From positions 1-61,163 of the forward strand of contig RAYE01000031.1 in assembly GCA_003612285.1 (NCBI GenBank): 61,163 nt of DNA. Reading direction: 5' to 3'. Origin of the DNA: a bacterium D16-51. Its GTDB lineage: Bacteria; Bacillota; Clostridia; Lachnospirales; Lachnospiraceae. Position 1 is the stretch's first letter. Each line of letters starts with the position of its first letter. This document shows positions 34,920 through 43,084 of this stretch, piece after piece. Position numbers and translations under genes: made by a program. Under the pieces are notes generated by a model. That model made no database searches and was not told the origin of the DNA. It worked only from the letters and a program-made list of their open reading frames with translations.

Positions 34920-35008
34920 TGATTAGTACAGCGAATAGCAAGTGAAATGGCATTTGTTGTACTCCATATATTATGATGCTTATTTTAATTGAATGGGGGA
35001 TTGCAGTA

Positions 35009-35353
35009 ATGGATAATGTAAATGAAAAAGATACTTTGATTCATGGGTTAGCAGATGCTTTTGCTCAGGAAGACGGGCAGAAAAAAGAGAAAGGGACTTC
35101 CCGGTTTAATAAGGCAACAGGGACTTTGATTGCATCAAATACCTATATAAACCATGCCTTAAGCCACATTGATGAGCCAGACTGTTTCACGAAGGGAAAA
35201 GTCTATACTTGCAGCCAGATTGAAAATGATTTTACTAAAATTATTTCTGACAGTGGAAAAGTAATCCAGGTTAATATTAATGATCCAGATTTTACTTTTA
35301 AGATTAATCCAAGAAAGTCAGGGAAACATAATCAGGATAATAGGGAATTATAA
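35009..35353 (+). CDS. Unknown small protein
   Basis: A 114-residue hydrophilic protein, MDNVNEKDTLIHGLADAFAQ at the start, not recognised. It has no signal peptide, membrane segment or cysteine pair. The middle (TYINHALSHIDEPDCFTKGK) and the end (VIQVNINDPDFTFKINPRK) look folded rather than disordered. The ATG at 35009 has a GGGGG site about 8-10 bases upstream; an in-frame ATG at 34973 would add a hydrophobic stretch and has no ribosome site. It lies between the decarboxylase terminator and the YlxM-like gene. Confidence 0.6.
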   Translation: MDNVNEKDTLIHGLADAFAQEDGQKKEKGTSRFNKATGTLIASNTYINHALSHIDEPDCFTKGKVYTCSQIENDFTKIISDSGKVIQVNINDPDFTFKINPRKSGKHNQDNREL

Positions 35354-35389
35354 ATAATATAATTATAGATCCTCAGGGGATGGAAAGAT

Positions 35390-35761
35390 ATGGAAAAAAG
35401 GAGTGCAGGAGAGGGACTGGAACAAAGGCTGGAGCTATCCTTGCTGTATGATTTTTATGGAGCGCTGCTAAAAGAGAATCAGCAAAGAATGTTTGAAGCT
35501 TATATATTAGAAGATTATAATTTTTCAGAAATTGCCGCCCAGGAGGGGATTTCCCGGCAGGGTGTGTATGATGCAATTAAGCGGGCTTCCCGGCAGCTAC
35601 GGGGATATGAAGGAAAACTTGGCCTGGCAGGCAGGTTTGAGAAGCAGAAGTCGATGGTTCAGGAACTCAGTCAAGAAGTCCAGGGATTACAGATGCCAGG
35701 AGAAGAAAAAAGGTGGGAAAAGGTTTTTCGGATTCTGGAAAATATTTTAGAGGAATCATAA
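35390..35761 (+). CDS. YlxM/p13-like helix-turn-helix protein
   Basis: The 123-residue protein resembles YlxM, a sigma-factor-region-4-like protein that stimulates the SRP GTPase Ffh in streptococci. It has LEQRLELSLLYDFYGALL, then ENQQRMFEAYILEDYNFSEI, then AAQEGISRQGVYDAIKRASR (HTH), and a coiled C-terminus. ylxM usually sits beside ffh, which is not present here, so this may be a displaced or paralogous copy. The stop abuts a structured repeat. Confidence 0.7.
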   Translation: MEKRSAGEGLEQRLELSLLYDFYGALLKENQQRMFEAYILEDYNFSEIAAQEGISRQGVYDAIKRASRQLRGYEGKLGLAGRFEKQKSMVQELSQEVQGLQMPGEEKRWEKVFRILENILEES

Positions 35762-35857
35762 AAAAGGGCACCGCCAGCGCTGGTGCCCTAACAAGAATTG
35801 CTTCGCAATTCTTGTCGATAACCACTAAGATTACAGCAATTTCCTATAAAATAAAAA
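35761..35857. repeat. Structured repeat, copy 4 (reverse orientation)
   Basis: This is the reverse complement of the family at 14661. On the minus strand it reads TATAGGAAATTGCTGTAATC, then GACAAGAATTGC-GAA-GCAATTCTTG, then GGGCACC...GGTGCCC and a T-run. It begins at the stop codon of the YlxM-like gene. The first segment has diverged (TGCTGTAATCTTAGTGG in place of TGCGCTGTAACGTAGTGG), while the two hairpins are kept. Confidence 0.78.
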
Positions 35858-35881
35858 AGGGGAATGCTTAAAGCATTCCCC
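35848..35881 (-). terminator. Intrinsic terminator of the Ig-like protein gene
   Basis: GGGGAATGC-TTAAA-GCATTCCCC at 35859-35881, followed on the minus strand by a TTTTTTATTTTAT tract (35848-35858). Confidence 0.8.
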
Positions 35882-35913
35882 TGAAAAATCTCTGGCTTTT
35901 TTGTTATGTACAT

Positions 35914-36924
35914 TTAACGGTTTGTAAGATACTGTCCATCTGTTGAAGTAGATGAATTTCTTAAATCCTGTGTAGATTTAAGTTTTAATTTGGACTTCTT
36001 AATAGTGAACTTAAATGTCTTTAAACCGCCCTGTGGAACAGAAACTTTTTTGCTCTTTAAGCTATAGGTACCAATTACTTTCTTAGATGGATTTTTCACA
36101 GTAATCTTGATATTTTTTAACTGAAGAACTGTTTTTCCACAGTTATTTAAGAAATGTGCATTAATTACAAGATTTCCTTTTTTGTCATAGGACATCTTGT
36201 GTACGCTGAATCCAGCGTTTCCATAAGTAACTGTCTGTGTAGTAAGCTTTGAACTGCTGTATGTATTAGCTTTTACCGTTACGATACATTTTGCAGAAGA
36301 ACCATTCTCATCTGTAGCTGTGATAGTAGCACTGCCTGTCTTTTTAGCAGTCACTTTACCACTGCTGCTTACTGCTGCAACACTGGATTTGCTGGAAGTC
36401 CATTTTACTTTGCCAGAAGCGTCTGATACAGAAAGCTTTGAAGAAAATCCTTTCGTAAGTACAAGGCTGCTGCTGCTCATCTTAATGGAAGCGCTGTCCT
36501 GGTCAATCATTACAATGTACTGTGTATTTGCGCCAAAGGTAAGGGAGATATTGTAATCACCTGCAATTGGCTGCTGCCAGTCAAGGGCGTAAGTATATAC
36601 TCCAGCTGTGGTAAGATATTCCCATGCATTAGTGTCTGTGGCAAGTACAGATTCTTCAAAAACCTTTTCATTGCCTGCAGATGTAATGGAGCAGGTTAAA
36701 TCAACCGGCTGTGCTACCAGGACGTCAATGTAAGTATAGGCAGTACTTGGAATATTGAACGTATAGTTGACGGGTGTATTGGCAGCAGCTTCCCCTGACT
36801 GCTCTAAAAGAGTAACATACTCTGCTGCTTCTGCCTCATTTGGTACTGCCGCAAGGCTGCCAAGACAGAGCGCAGTTGTCAGGACAAGTGCTGTTGCTTT
36901 TGTCTTTAAATTAGATAATCTCAT
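35914..36924 (-). CDS. Secreted protein with bacterial Ig-like (Big_2) domain
   Basis: The 336-residue protein has a clear Sec signal peptide (KTKATALVLTTALCLGSLAA, cleavage near residue 33 at AEA). Residues about 40-140 form a beta-rich domain. Residues about 145-218 are a Big_2 Ig-like repeat (SSLVLTKGFSSKLSVS, then VKWTSSKSSVAAVSSSGKVT, then AKKTGSATITAT). The C-terminal part (about 225-330) is Lys-rich and beta-like. There is no sortase or lipid anchor, so it may be released or held by other cell-wall contacts. The gene is monocistronic with its own promoter and terminator. RBS: AAGGAGG. Confidence 0.82.
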   Translation of the reverse strand: MRLSNLKTKATALVLTTALCLGSLAAVPNEAEAAEYVTLLEQSGEAAANTPVNYTFNIPSTAYTYIDVLVAQPVDLTCSITSAGNEKVFEESVLATDTNAWEYLTTAGVYTYALDWQQPIAGDYNISLTFGANTQYIVMIDQDSASIKMSSSSLVLTKGFSSKLSVSDASGKVKWTSSKSSVAAVSSSGKVTAKKTGSATITATDENGSSAKCIVTVKANTYSSSKLTTQTVTYGNAGFSVHKMSYDKKGNLVINAHFLNNCGKTVLQLKNIKITVKNPSKKVIGTYSLKSKKVSVPQGGLKTFKFTIKKSKLKLKSTQDLRNSSTSTDGQYLTNR

Positions 36925-36967
36925 GTTTTTCCTCCTTAGACATTTTCTAAAATTTTCCCTAAAAGAT

Positions 36968-36997
36968 ATGATAAATTTATATTTTTTAGAGTATCAA
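36968..36997 (-). promoter_or_regulatory. Sigma-A-like promoter of the Ig-like protein gene
   Basis: On the minus strand TTGATA (36997-36992) and TATCAT (36973-36968) are separated by 18 bases, in a very AT-rich stretch, 44 bases before the ATG. Confidence 0.5.
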
Positions 36998-37004
36998 CAC
37001 TGTT

Positions 37005-37388
37005 ATTATAATAGATGAACTAAAAAATGGCAAGAGCAAATAGATTTTTTTAAGAAAACAGCTGCATCCTGGGTTACAGTTTCCTCCCTGGCTGTTAATG
37101 GAAACACTGACAGGACGCTATAGGATATAGTTTGTAGAGATTAGATGCGGAAAGAATAAATATGGTATTTGCCAAAATGTGCCATTAATACAGGGGTATA
37201 TTTTTGCGTATTGTACAAAAAATGGGATGGACTTTAGCGAAAAAAGAGAAATTGTGTTTATCGGGGAGAAAATGCTTTACGGATGGCGGAAGGTTCTATA
37301 TGATAGTGTTTAAGTTTTAACGCAAGATAAAGGAAAATACACAAAAGATAGTGGGGCGGGAGAGGCTTTTGTGGGATTGGGAGGAAAA
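37005..37388 (+). other. Intergenic region upstream of the MinD-like gene
   Basis: About 380 bp without a supported gene. A possible promoter for the downstream module is TTTACG (37276) with TATGAT (37299) at a 17-bp spacing. A weak stem-loop, CAGTTTCC / GGAAACACTG, lies near 37076-37113. Otherwise nothing recognisable was seen. Confidence 0.4.
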
Positions 37389-38252
37389 ATGAAAATATCT
37401 TTTTGGAGCCATGTTCGGGGTGTGACAGGAGTGACTACAAACATGGCATGCGTTTCAGCGCTTATGTCGATTGGGGGCATAGGCAAGACGGCTGTTCTGG
37501 AAAACCATTACAGTACAAACAGTATTGGAGATATGGTATTGTTTCCGGAAAAAATAGAATATTTAAGGGAGCATGGGGAGTATTACAGCAGGTATGGGAT
37601 TGAATATATTTTAAAACGCCTTTATTCTGGCGAATCTGGAGAAAAGCTGCTCCGCCATGCATCCATCCCGCTGTTGTTTTCTTCTATGTATTATCTGCCG
37701 CAAGGGCGCATTGTTAATAAAGAAGTTTTTAATTATGAGTTCCATCTGGTACAGAAAAAGCTGTTCCAGTCTTTAGAAAAGATATCAGATTATATTTTTA
37801 TTGATACAGAGGCAAATCAAAATCTGAGTTCTAAAATCATTCTGTCAGAGTCAGATTTAATTGTAGTAAATCTAAGCCAGGACCCTGGCCGGATTCAGGA
37901 ATTTCTAAAACAGTATACTTCCATACAGGAAAAAGCAGTGTATTTAATTGGCAGCTATCAGCCGGAGTCTTATTGGAATATTGGCAGGATCTGTAAAGAG
38001 TTCAATATCCCAAGAGAAAGGACAGGGATTATCCCGTTTAACCTGGAACTGGCGGATGCAATGTCAAAGGGGCATCTTTTGCAGTTTTTAAATAGAAATT
38101 ATTATAAAGCATCTGATTTTGAAAATGAATATTTAATCCGCTATATTAAGAAAGCCGGGCGGATGATACGGAAAAATTTAATCCGCCTGCGTCGTGAAGA
38201 GATGGCAGTAAGGGAGGAATTTCCAGGTATTCCTTGCACTCCATTCTGTTAG
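37389..38252 (+). CDS. MinD/CpaE-like P-loop protein with altered Walker A
   Basis: A 287-residue ParA/MinD-superfamily protein, closest in style to CpaE/TadZ. The N-terminal strand and loop are KISFWSHVRGVTGVTTNMAC. The deviant Walker A usually reads KGGxGKTT, but here GVTGVTT (residues 11-17) lacks both lysines. A later YIFIDTEANQN resembles the Walker B-like DT region, and DLIVVNLSQDPGRI the switch. Nucleotide hydrolysis may therefore be lost, as in some TadZ/CpaE proteins. The C-terminal 40 residues are basic and helical. ATG 37389 follows GGGAGGAAAA. It lies 120 bp before the beta-helix pair; no pilus genes are seen nearby. Confidence 0.65.
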   Translation: MKISFWSHVRGVTGVTTNMACVSALMSIGGIGKTAVLENHYSTNSIGDMVLFPEKIEYLREHGEYYSRYGIEYILKRLYSGESGEKLLRHASIPLLFSSMYYLPQGRIVNKEVFNYEFHLVQKKLFQSLEKISDYIFIDTEANQNLSSKIILSESDLIVVNLSQDPGRIQEFLKQYTSIQEKAVYLIGSYQPESYWNIGRICKEFNIPRERTGIIPFNLELADAMSKGHLLQFLNRNYYKASDFENEYLIRYIKKAGRMIRKNLIRLRREEMAVREEFPGIPCTPFC

Positions 38253-38372
38253 GGGGTATAATAATAGGGAAACGTACGGCTGGAGCGTACAGGAGACAGG
38301 TACAATTTTCGTTGCCTATCAAGGATGGATGGTAACGGATTTTTGGCACTGGGAGTGAAAGGAATCTGTATT

Positions 38373-39629
38373 ATGGAAGAGATGGATGTTTTAAAGTATT
38401 TGAAAAGCAGGCAGAATGAGCTGGAGCGGGTGAACCATCCGTTTGTAAACCGAAGCCTGAATTTCCGTTATCTTTATTCTTATGGTGTGGCAGTATTGGC
38501 GCTTGGCAATATGAAGTCTATGTCAGAACTGGATGGGCGGTTTGATTATTTTATGGAATGTATAGCGCTTCCAAAGGAGCAGAGGGAGCAGATTATTGTG
38601 GATATCAATAACCATTTTGAATTCCGCCTGACAGAATGTATCAGGGTTTTAAAGACAAAAGAAGTGCAGTACTGCTTCCTGATTGATTTATATCTTTTGT
38701 ATAACCAGGCGAAATGGTCTGTAGAATACTGTAAAAAAGTAATAGAAAATTATGTGGAAATTTTTCATATGTCGGAACCGGAGATTGCATTTTTTAAGGA
38801 GTTTAATGATGCAGCAGTAAAGCGGGATGGAAAAAGGGCAAGGGATTACTATCATCGTTTCCGGGATATGGGGTTTGATATTTCATATAAGATGCTTCGT
38901 TACTTTTTCCCGGATTTTACGGATGAGGATGAATATCAGGATATTATAGTCCTGGCGGGCAAAACATTCTGTCTGGATAAGCCGACAAAAATACTTGGGG
39001 ACATCAGGGTGGAGCGGGGCGGGTCCCTTTTGCTGGATAGCGCTGATATTTCTATAGATGGCGCTGTTTTAGTGGATGGCGGGAGAATCCGTTTCCGGGA
39101 TACCAAACTTTACATAGGGCATTGTGAAAGGGATTTTTTTCTTACAGTGAAAGACGCCGCTGTTGTGCGGATTGAAAACTCTGTGATTGACTGCAATGGG
39201 CAGTGTGGTTTTTTAAGGCAGAAGGCGGGCAGGCTTTTAATAGAAGAGACAGAATTTCTTCGGTCTGGCTTTCAAAGGATGGTTGCATTTTATGGGACAT
39301 ATGCGGAGTTTTTACGGTGCAGCTTTTCAGAGGGGACAGCAGGTTTTATCCTTGCCGGGGGATCTTCACAGGTGAAGTTTGCTAACTGTGATTTTTTCCA
39401 TGCTGCTGCAGAATATGGAGGTGCGGTTTTTTCTGAATCGATTGATGATGTTACCATTAAGGAATGTTCTTTCCGTTCCTGTACGGCAAAGTATTTGGGA
39501 TCGGCAGTTTATTTTAAGCATTTAAAGCTTGGGCAGATGGTAAAGGACTGTGTATGCAGGGATTGTTTTCCAAAAGAAAATGCGGTTTTTAACGCATATG
39601 GGGAAGAGTTTGATTTGAAAATCAGATAG
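38373..39629 (+). CDS. Cytoplasmic helical (TerB-like) plus beta-helix protein, member 1
   Basis: A 418-residue protein with no signal peptide. Residues about 1-195 are all-helical and acidic. They resemble TerB-like domains in size and pattern (YCFLIDLYLLYNQAKWSVEY, then FHMSEPEIAFFKEFNDAAVK). Residues about 205-418 are a right-handed parallel beta-helix seen as short strands with recurring N, C and G turns (KILGDIRVERGGSLLLDSAD, VRIENSVIDCNGQCGFL, VTIKECSFRSCTAKYLGSAV). ATG 38373 has AAAGGA upstream; an in-frame ATG at 38325 is also possible. The next gene, 8 bp away, has the same architecture. Function unknown. Confidence 0.65.
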   Translation: MEEMDVLKYLKSRQNELERVNHPFVNRSLNFRYLYSYGVAVLALGNMKSMSELDGRFDYFMECIALPKEQREQIIVDINNHFEFRLTECIRVLKTKEVQYCFLIDLYLLYNQAKWSVEYCKKVIENYVEIFHMSEPEIAFFKEFNDAAVKRDGKRARDYYHRFRDMGFDISYKMLRYFFPDFTDEDEYQDIIVLAGKTFCLDKPTKILGDIRVERGGSLLLDSADISIDGAVLVDGGRIRFRDTKLYIGHCERDFFLTVKDAAVVRIENSVIDCNGQCGFLRQKAGRLLIEETEFLRSGFQRMVAFYGTYAEFLRCSFSEGTAGFILAGGSSQVKFANCDFFHAAAEYGGAVFSESIDDVTIKECSFRSCTAKYLGSAVYFKHLKLGQMVKDCVCRDCFPKENAVFNAYGEEFDLKIR

Positions 39630-39637
39630 GAGGCGCC

Positions 39638-41491
39638 ATGATTATCGATAATCTTACAAAGTTTAATCAGAAAAAAAAGCTGTGGATGACTCCGAAGCAT
39701 CCATTGTATGGGAAATCTGTGGACTATAAAATAATTTATGGCGCAGTGGTATTTATGCAGGCAGAGATAAATTGCCTGTCAAGCCCGCTGAATAATTTTG
39801 AGCTGGAGAGGCTTTTAATATCGGGGTTTCGCCTGGATTCTGATGGGATGTCACAGGTTTTGCGCCTTTCAAAGGAAAAAAGTGTTGTAATAGATAAATT
39901 AATACGTGCGTTTGCATCTGACAGAGAAAAGTATCTTCTGATGCTGGATTTGATAAATGTCAGCCTGCGCGATATGAAGATTCAGGAGAGGGAACAGGAA
40001 TCCATACAGATTTTTTCTAAAATGTTTGGCGTTTCACAGGAGGAACTTTCTTTGCTGACAGAATTTGCACTGGGGGCACAGGAGGAAAATGTGCCAAAAT
40101 GCCGTGAGATTCTTCACCGCATGCATGTGCAGGATATGGATTTGTCCCCGGTAGATATGAAGTATTATATTATGCGCCTTTGGGAGACAATGGAGTGTAC
40201 GCAGGAAATGCTGGAAGGGCAGCGTGAAGTGAGGATTGTGGAACGCTGCATGATTAAGGGGGATCTTATTTTATCCAGGGGGATGCGCCTGGTTTTTGAC
40301 CATGCTGAAGTGAGGATTTATGGGAATATCCTTTTAGATGGCGGAGAGCTTATTATTGAGGAAAGTAAAATGATAAGGAAAGGGGATTCCCACCGTGCCT
40401 GTGTTAACATGAAAGCAGTTGGAAGCCGGATACTTGTCCAGAACAGTGAAATTGACTGCAGGAATATGGGAATGTTCATCCGTGCGGAAGCCGGTGATCT
40501 GCGGGTTCAGAAAAGCCTGATTTATCGGACAACAAGAGGTGCGGCAATCCGTTTTTGGGGAAATTCAATCCAGGTGGCAGAAACGGACTTTTTTGACTGC
40601 TATTCCCCAGAAGATGGTGGTGCGATTATGATACGTACACCAGATGGGATTGTAAGAGGATGCCGTTTCCGGCGGTGTGAGGCGAAGCGCGGCGGTGCGG
40701 TTTTTGCAGTGGAAGGCAATAAGATTGACCATTGTAAATTTGACCAGTGCAATGTTGCAGAGTATGGTGCGGCTGTTTTTTACCATGGTTTTGTACGTGC
40801 GAATGTCCACCATCTTCAGTACCGCGCCTGCTGTCCGGAAGGCGTGGAGACAGTGCAGTATCTGGCAAAGATGGGAACGTTCCAGGTGACGGGCCAGTAT
40901 CATATTTTTGTTTCTACAATTATCGACTGCCCTGTGCTTGTAGAAGCAGAGGGCAGCCTGATTATCGAGGATGCGAATTTATATCTGAATAATCCGATCC
41001 GCTGCCGTGGAAGCCTGCAGATGAAAAATGTCAGGTTAATCAGTAACCATATGCAGGATACGGATATGGTGATATTGGAGCATGCAAGGAACTGCCGGAT
41101 TCACCATTGTGAATTTAACGGGATGGGGAAGACAGGGGGAATGAGTGCATCAGGATGCCGGATTACGGTGACAAAGTCGCTTTTTAGGAATATAAGTGGC
41201 GGCCGGGCAATCTATAATGCATATTCCCCTGAAATCAGGGAGTGCGTTTTCAATTTTTGCCAGGAGGGGGCAGTTTATTCCCAAAACGGCAACATTAAGC
41301 GGTGTGTTTTTGTGAATTGCCGTGGAAAGAGCGGCGCCGGCATTCTAATGTATGGAAGCAAAGGGGCAATAGAGCAGTGCAATTTCAAAAGATGCATTGC
41401 TGATTTTAGCGGCGGTGCGATTGACAGGTCGCTGGGCCAGCAGGTTGTAAAATGTGTGTTTGAGGAATGCAGGCCGGATAACGTATCATGA
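39638..41491 (+). CDS. Cytoplasmic helical (TerB-like) plus beta-helix protein, member 2
   Basis: A 617-residue paralogue of the preceding gene with a longer beta-helix. Residues about 1-195 are helical and TerB-like (EKYLLMLDLINVSLRDMKIQ, then EREQESIQIFSKMFGVSQEE, then LSLLTEFA). Residues about 205-617 contain some 15 or more beta-helix rungs rich in Cys, Asn and Gly (for example CRFRRCEAKRGGAVFAVEGN, HCKFDQCNVAEYGAAVFY, RCVFVNCRGKSGAGILMYGS, CVFEECRPDN). Repeated CxF..C and GGA motifs mark the turns. No secretion signal is present. The gene ends 4 bp before the promoter of the CNNM-type gene. Function unknown. Confidence 0.65.
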   Translation: MIIDNLTKFNQKKKLWMTPKHPLYGKSVDYKIIYGAVVFMQAEINCLSSPLNNFELERLLISGFRLDSDGMSQVLRLSKEKSVVIDKLIRAFASDREKYLLMLDLINVSLRDMKIQEREQESIQIFSKMFGVSQEELSLLTEFALGAQEENVPKCREILHRMHVQDMDLSPVDMKYYIMRLWETMECTQEMLEGQREVRIVERCMIKGDLILSRGMRLVFDHAEVRIYGNILLDGGELIIEESKMIRKGDSHRACVNMKAVGSRILVQNSEIDCRNMGMFIRAEAGDLRVQKSLIYRTTRGAAIRFWGNSIQVAETDFFDCYSPEDGGAIMIRTPDGIVRGCRFRRCEAKRGGAVFAVEGNKIDHCKFDQCNVAEYGAAVFYHGFVRANVHHLQYRACCPEGVETVQYLAKMGTFQVTGQYHIFVSTIIDCPVLVEAEGSLIIEDANLYLNNPIRCRGSLQMKNVRLISNHMQDTDMVILEHARNCRIHHCEFNGMGKTGGMSASGCRITVTKSLFRNISGGRAIYNAYSPEIRECVFNFCQEGAVYSQNGNIKRCVFVNCRGKSGAGILMYGSKGAIEQCNFKRCIADFSGGAIDRSLGQQVVKCVFEECRPDNVS

Positions 41492-41494
41492 TAC

Positions 41495-41524
41495 TTGACA
41501 TATAAGCAGTCTCTGTTGTAAAAT
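41495..41524 (+). promoter_or_regulatory. Sigma-A promoter of the CNNM/CBS transporter gene
   Basis: A consensus TTGACA (41495-41500) and TAAAAT (41519-41524) with 18-bp spacing, about 100 bp before the start codon. Confidence 0.65.
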
Positions 41525-41552
41525 GTCAGTGTTTATGCACTAGTAAATAATA

Positions 41553-41597
41553 AGCTGTTAAAAGGGAGATACCGTTTACAGTCAGCTTCCTTTTAAC
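41553..41597 (+). promoter_or_regulatory. Leader with two interleaved inverted repeats
   Basis: AAGCTG (41553) can pair with CAGCTT (41583), and GTTAAAAGG (41557) with CCTTTTAAC (41589). The arms are interleaved, so the pairings would form a pseudoknot or exclude each other. It lies in the transcribed leader between promoter and ribosome site (TAGGAG, 41611). No known riboswitch was recognised. Confidence 0.4.
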
Positions 41598-41624
41598 CAC
41601 ATAAAATTGATAGGAGTTGATTTT

Positions 41625-42953
41625 TTGGATTCAAGTGACGCCTCGCGGATTATTATTTTATTTATCCTGTTAGCATGTTCTGCATTTTTTTCTTCAGCAG
41701 AAACCTGCCTTACAACTGTAAACAAAATGAGGATTAAGTCGTTAGCGGAAGAAAATGTTAAAAATGCCGGCCTGGTATTAAAGCTGATTGAAAACCCTAC
41801 AAAATTGCTGAGCGCGATTTTAATTGGCAATAATATTGTAAATTTATCGGCCTCTTCCCTGACAACAACTTTTTCGATTCAACTGGCGCACAAATTAGGT
41901 TTATCAGACCTTGCCAGTGCAGTGACTGGTATTGCTACCGGTGTCCTGACAGTTCTAGTGCTGATTTTTGGTGAGATTGTCCCGAAATCTCTTGCCACGA
42001 TGGGCAGTGAGAAGCTTTCTCTTGTTTATGCTAAGCCTGTGTATAGTCTGACTATCCTGTTGACGCCTCTGTCTTTTATTATGAATGGAATTTCGAACAG
42101 CATCCTGCGGATTCTTCCAATTGATGTCAGCAAGCGGCCAAGGATTACGGAAAATGAGCTCCGCACGATTGTGGACGTCAGCCATCAGGAAGGCGTGCTG
42201 GAAAGTGAAGAACACCAGATGATTACAAATGTTGTAGACTTTGGGGATTCCCTTGCGAAAGATGTTATGGTTCCGAAGATGGATGTGACATTTGTTGATG
42301 TGAATCTTTCCTATAATGAACTGGTGGAGCAGTATACAGAACATACTTTTACGAGGATGCCTGTTTATAATGATAGCCGTGATAATGTTGTAGGGATTGT
42401 AAATTTAAAAGATTTTTTCTTTTATCAGGGGTCTAAAAAAGAATTTTCGCTGACAGATATTATGCGTGAACCGTATTTTACTTATGAATATAAGAAGATT
42501 TCGGAACTGTTTTTTGAAATGAAACAGGATTCTATCCCAATGGCGATTGTGCTTGATGAATATGGATCTACTTCCGGCATTCTGACGATTGAAGATCTGA
42601 TTGAGGAGATTGTAGGGGAAATCCGTGATGAATATGATGAAAACGAAGAAGATGAAATAACAAAGGTAGATGATGAAACCTATATCCTCCTTGGTGTTGC
42701 AAAATTGGATAATGTAGACAATACGCTGGGGATTACGATTGAATCTGAAGATTATGATTCTATTTCCGGACATATTATTAATCTTTTGGATCATTTTCCA
42801 GAAGCAGGGGAATCTGTCAGTGATGAGTTTGCAACGTATACTGTCCTGGAAGCAGAAAAGAACCGTATTGATAAAGTAAAGCTCCATCTTTTGCCGCCTG
42901 CCCTGCCGGTAAATGAAGAGCAGGAGGAAGAAAAGGAAGATAATGCGTCTTAG
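41625..42953 (+). CDS. CNNM/CorC-family transporter with CBS pair
   Basis: A 442-residue membrane protein of the HlyC/CorC (CNNM) family, linked to Mg2+ or Co2+ export and resistance. The N-terminal DUF21 domain (about residues 1-190) has four hydrophobic segments and FFSSAETCLTTVNKMRI. A CBS pair follows (about 205-335; DVMVPKMDVTFVDV, MPVYNDSRDNVVGIVNLKD, AIVLDEYGSTSGILTIEDLI). Next are VGEIRDEYDENEEDEI and a CorC_HlyC domain (about 350-430). The TTG start at 41625 is chosen because TAGGAG lies 8 bases upstream; the upstream TTG at 41607 precedes that site. Confidence 0.88.
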   Translation: MDSSDASRIIILFILLACSAFFSSAETCLTTVNKMRIKSLAEENVKNAGLVLKLIENPTKLLSAILIGNNIVNLSASSLTTTFSIQLAHKLGLSDLASAVTGIATGVLTVLVLIFGEIVPKSLATMGSEKLSLVYAKPVYSLTILLTPLSFIMNGISNSILRILPIDVSKRPRITENELRTIVDVSHQEGVLESEEHQMITNVVDFGDSLAKDVMVPKMDVTFVDVNLSYNELVEQYTEHTFTRMPVYNDSRDNVVGIVNLKDFFFYQGSKKEFSLTDIMREPYFTYEYKKISELFFEMKQDSIPMAIVLDEYGSTSGILTIEDLIEEIVGEIRDEYDENEEDEITKVDDETYILLGVAKLDNVDNTLGITIESEDYDSISGHIINLLDHFPEAGESVSDEFATYTVLEAEKNRIDKVKLHLLPPALPVNEEQEEEKEDNAS

Positions 42954-42996
42954 TAAGCTGCTGTTATAACATTTTTTGTAATTTGTTAAAAAACTA

Positions 42997-43025
42997 TTGC
43001 TTTTTTTTAAAATAAGGTATACAAT
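42997..43025 (+). promoter_or_regulatory. Candidate promoter of the phospholipase-C-like gene
   Basis: TTGCTT (42997) and TACAAT (43020) are separated by 17 bases in an AT-rich gap; the start codon is 60 bases downstream. Confidence 0.5.
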
Positions 43026-43084
43026 TAGGACAATAAAAAGACAGCGATGTTCGTCGTATATATGTCAAAGAGAGGGAGGTTGGT

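Noticed and set aside
35390-35761. Sigma factor
   Set aside because: The HTH is sigma region-4-like, but the length and overall pattern fit YlxM/p13 better and there is no region 2.
39638-41491. Possible secreted adhesin or pectate-lyase-like enzyme
   Set aside because: The beta-helix could suggest this, but there is no signal peptide or anchor and the N-terminal domain is helical and cytoplasmic in character.
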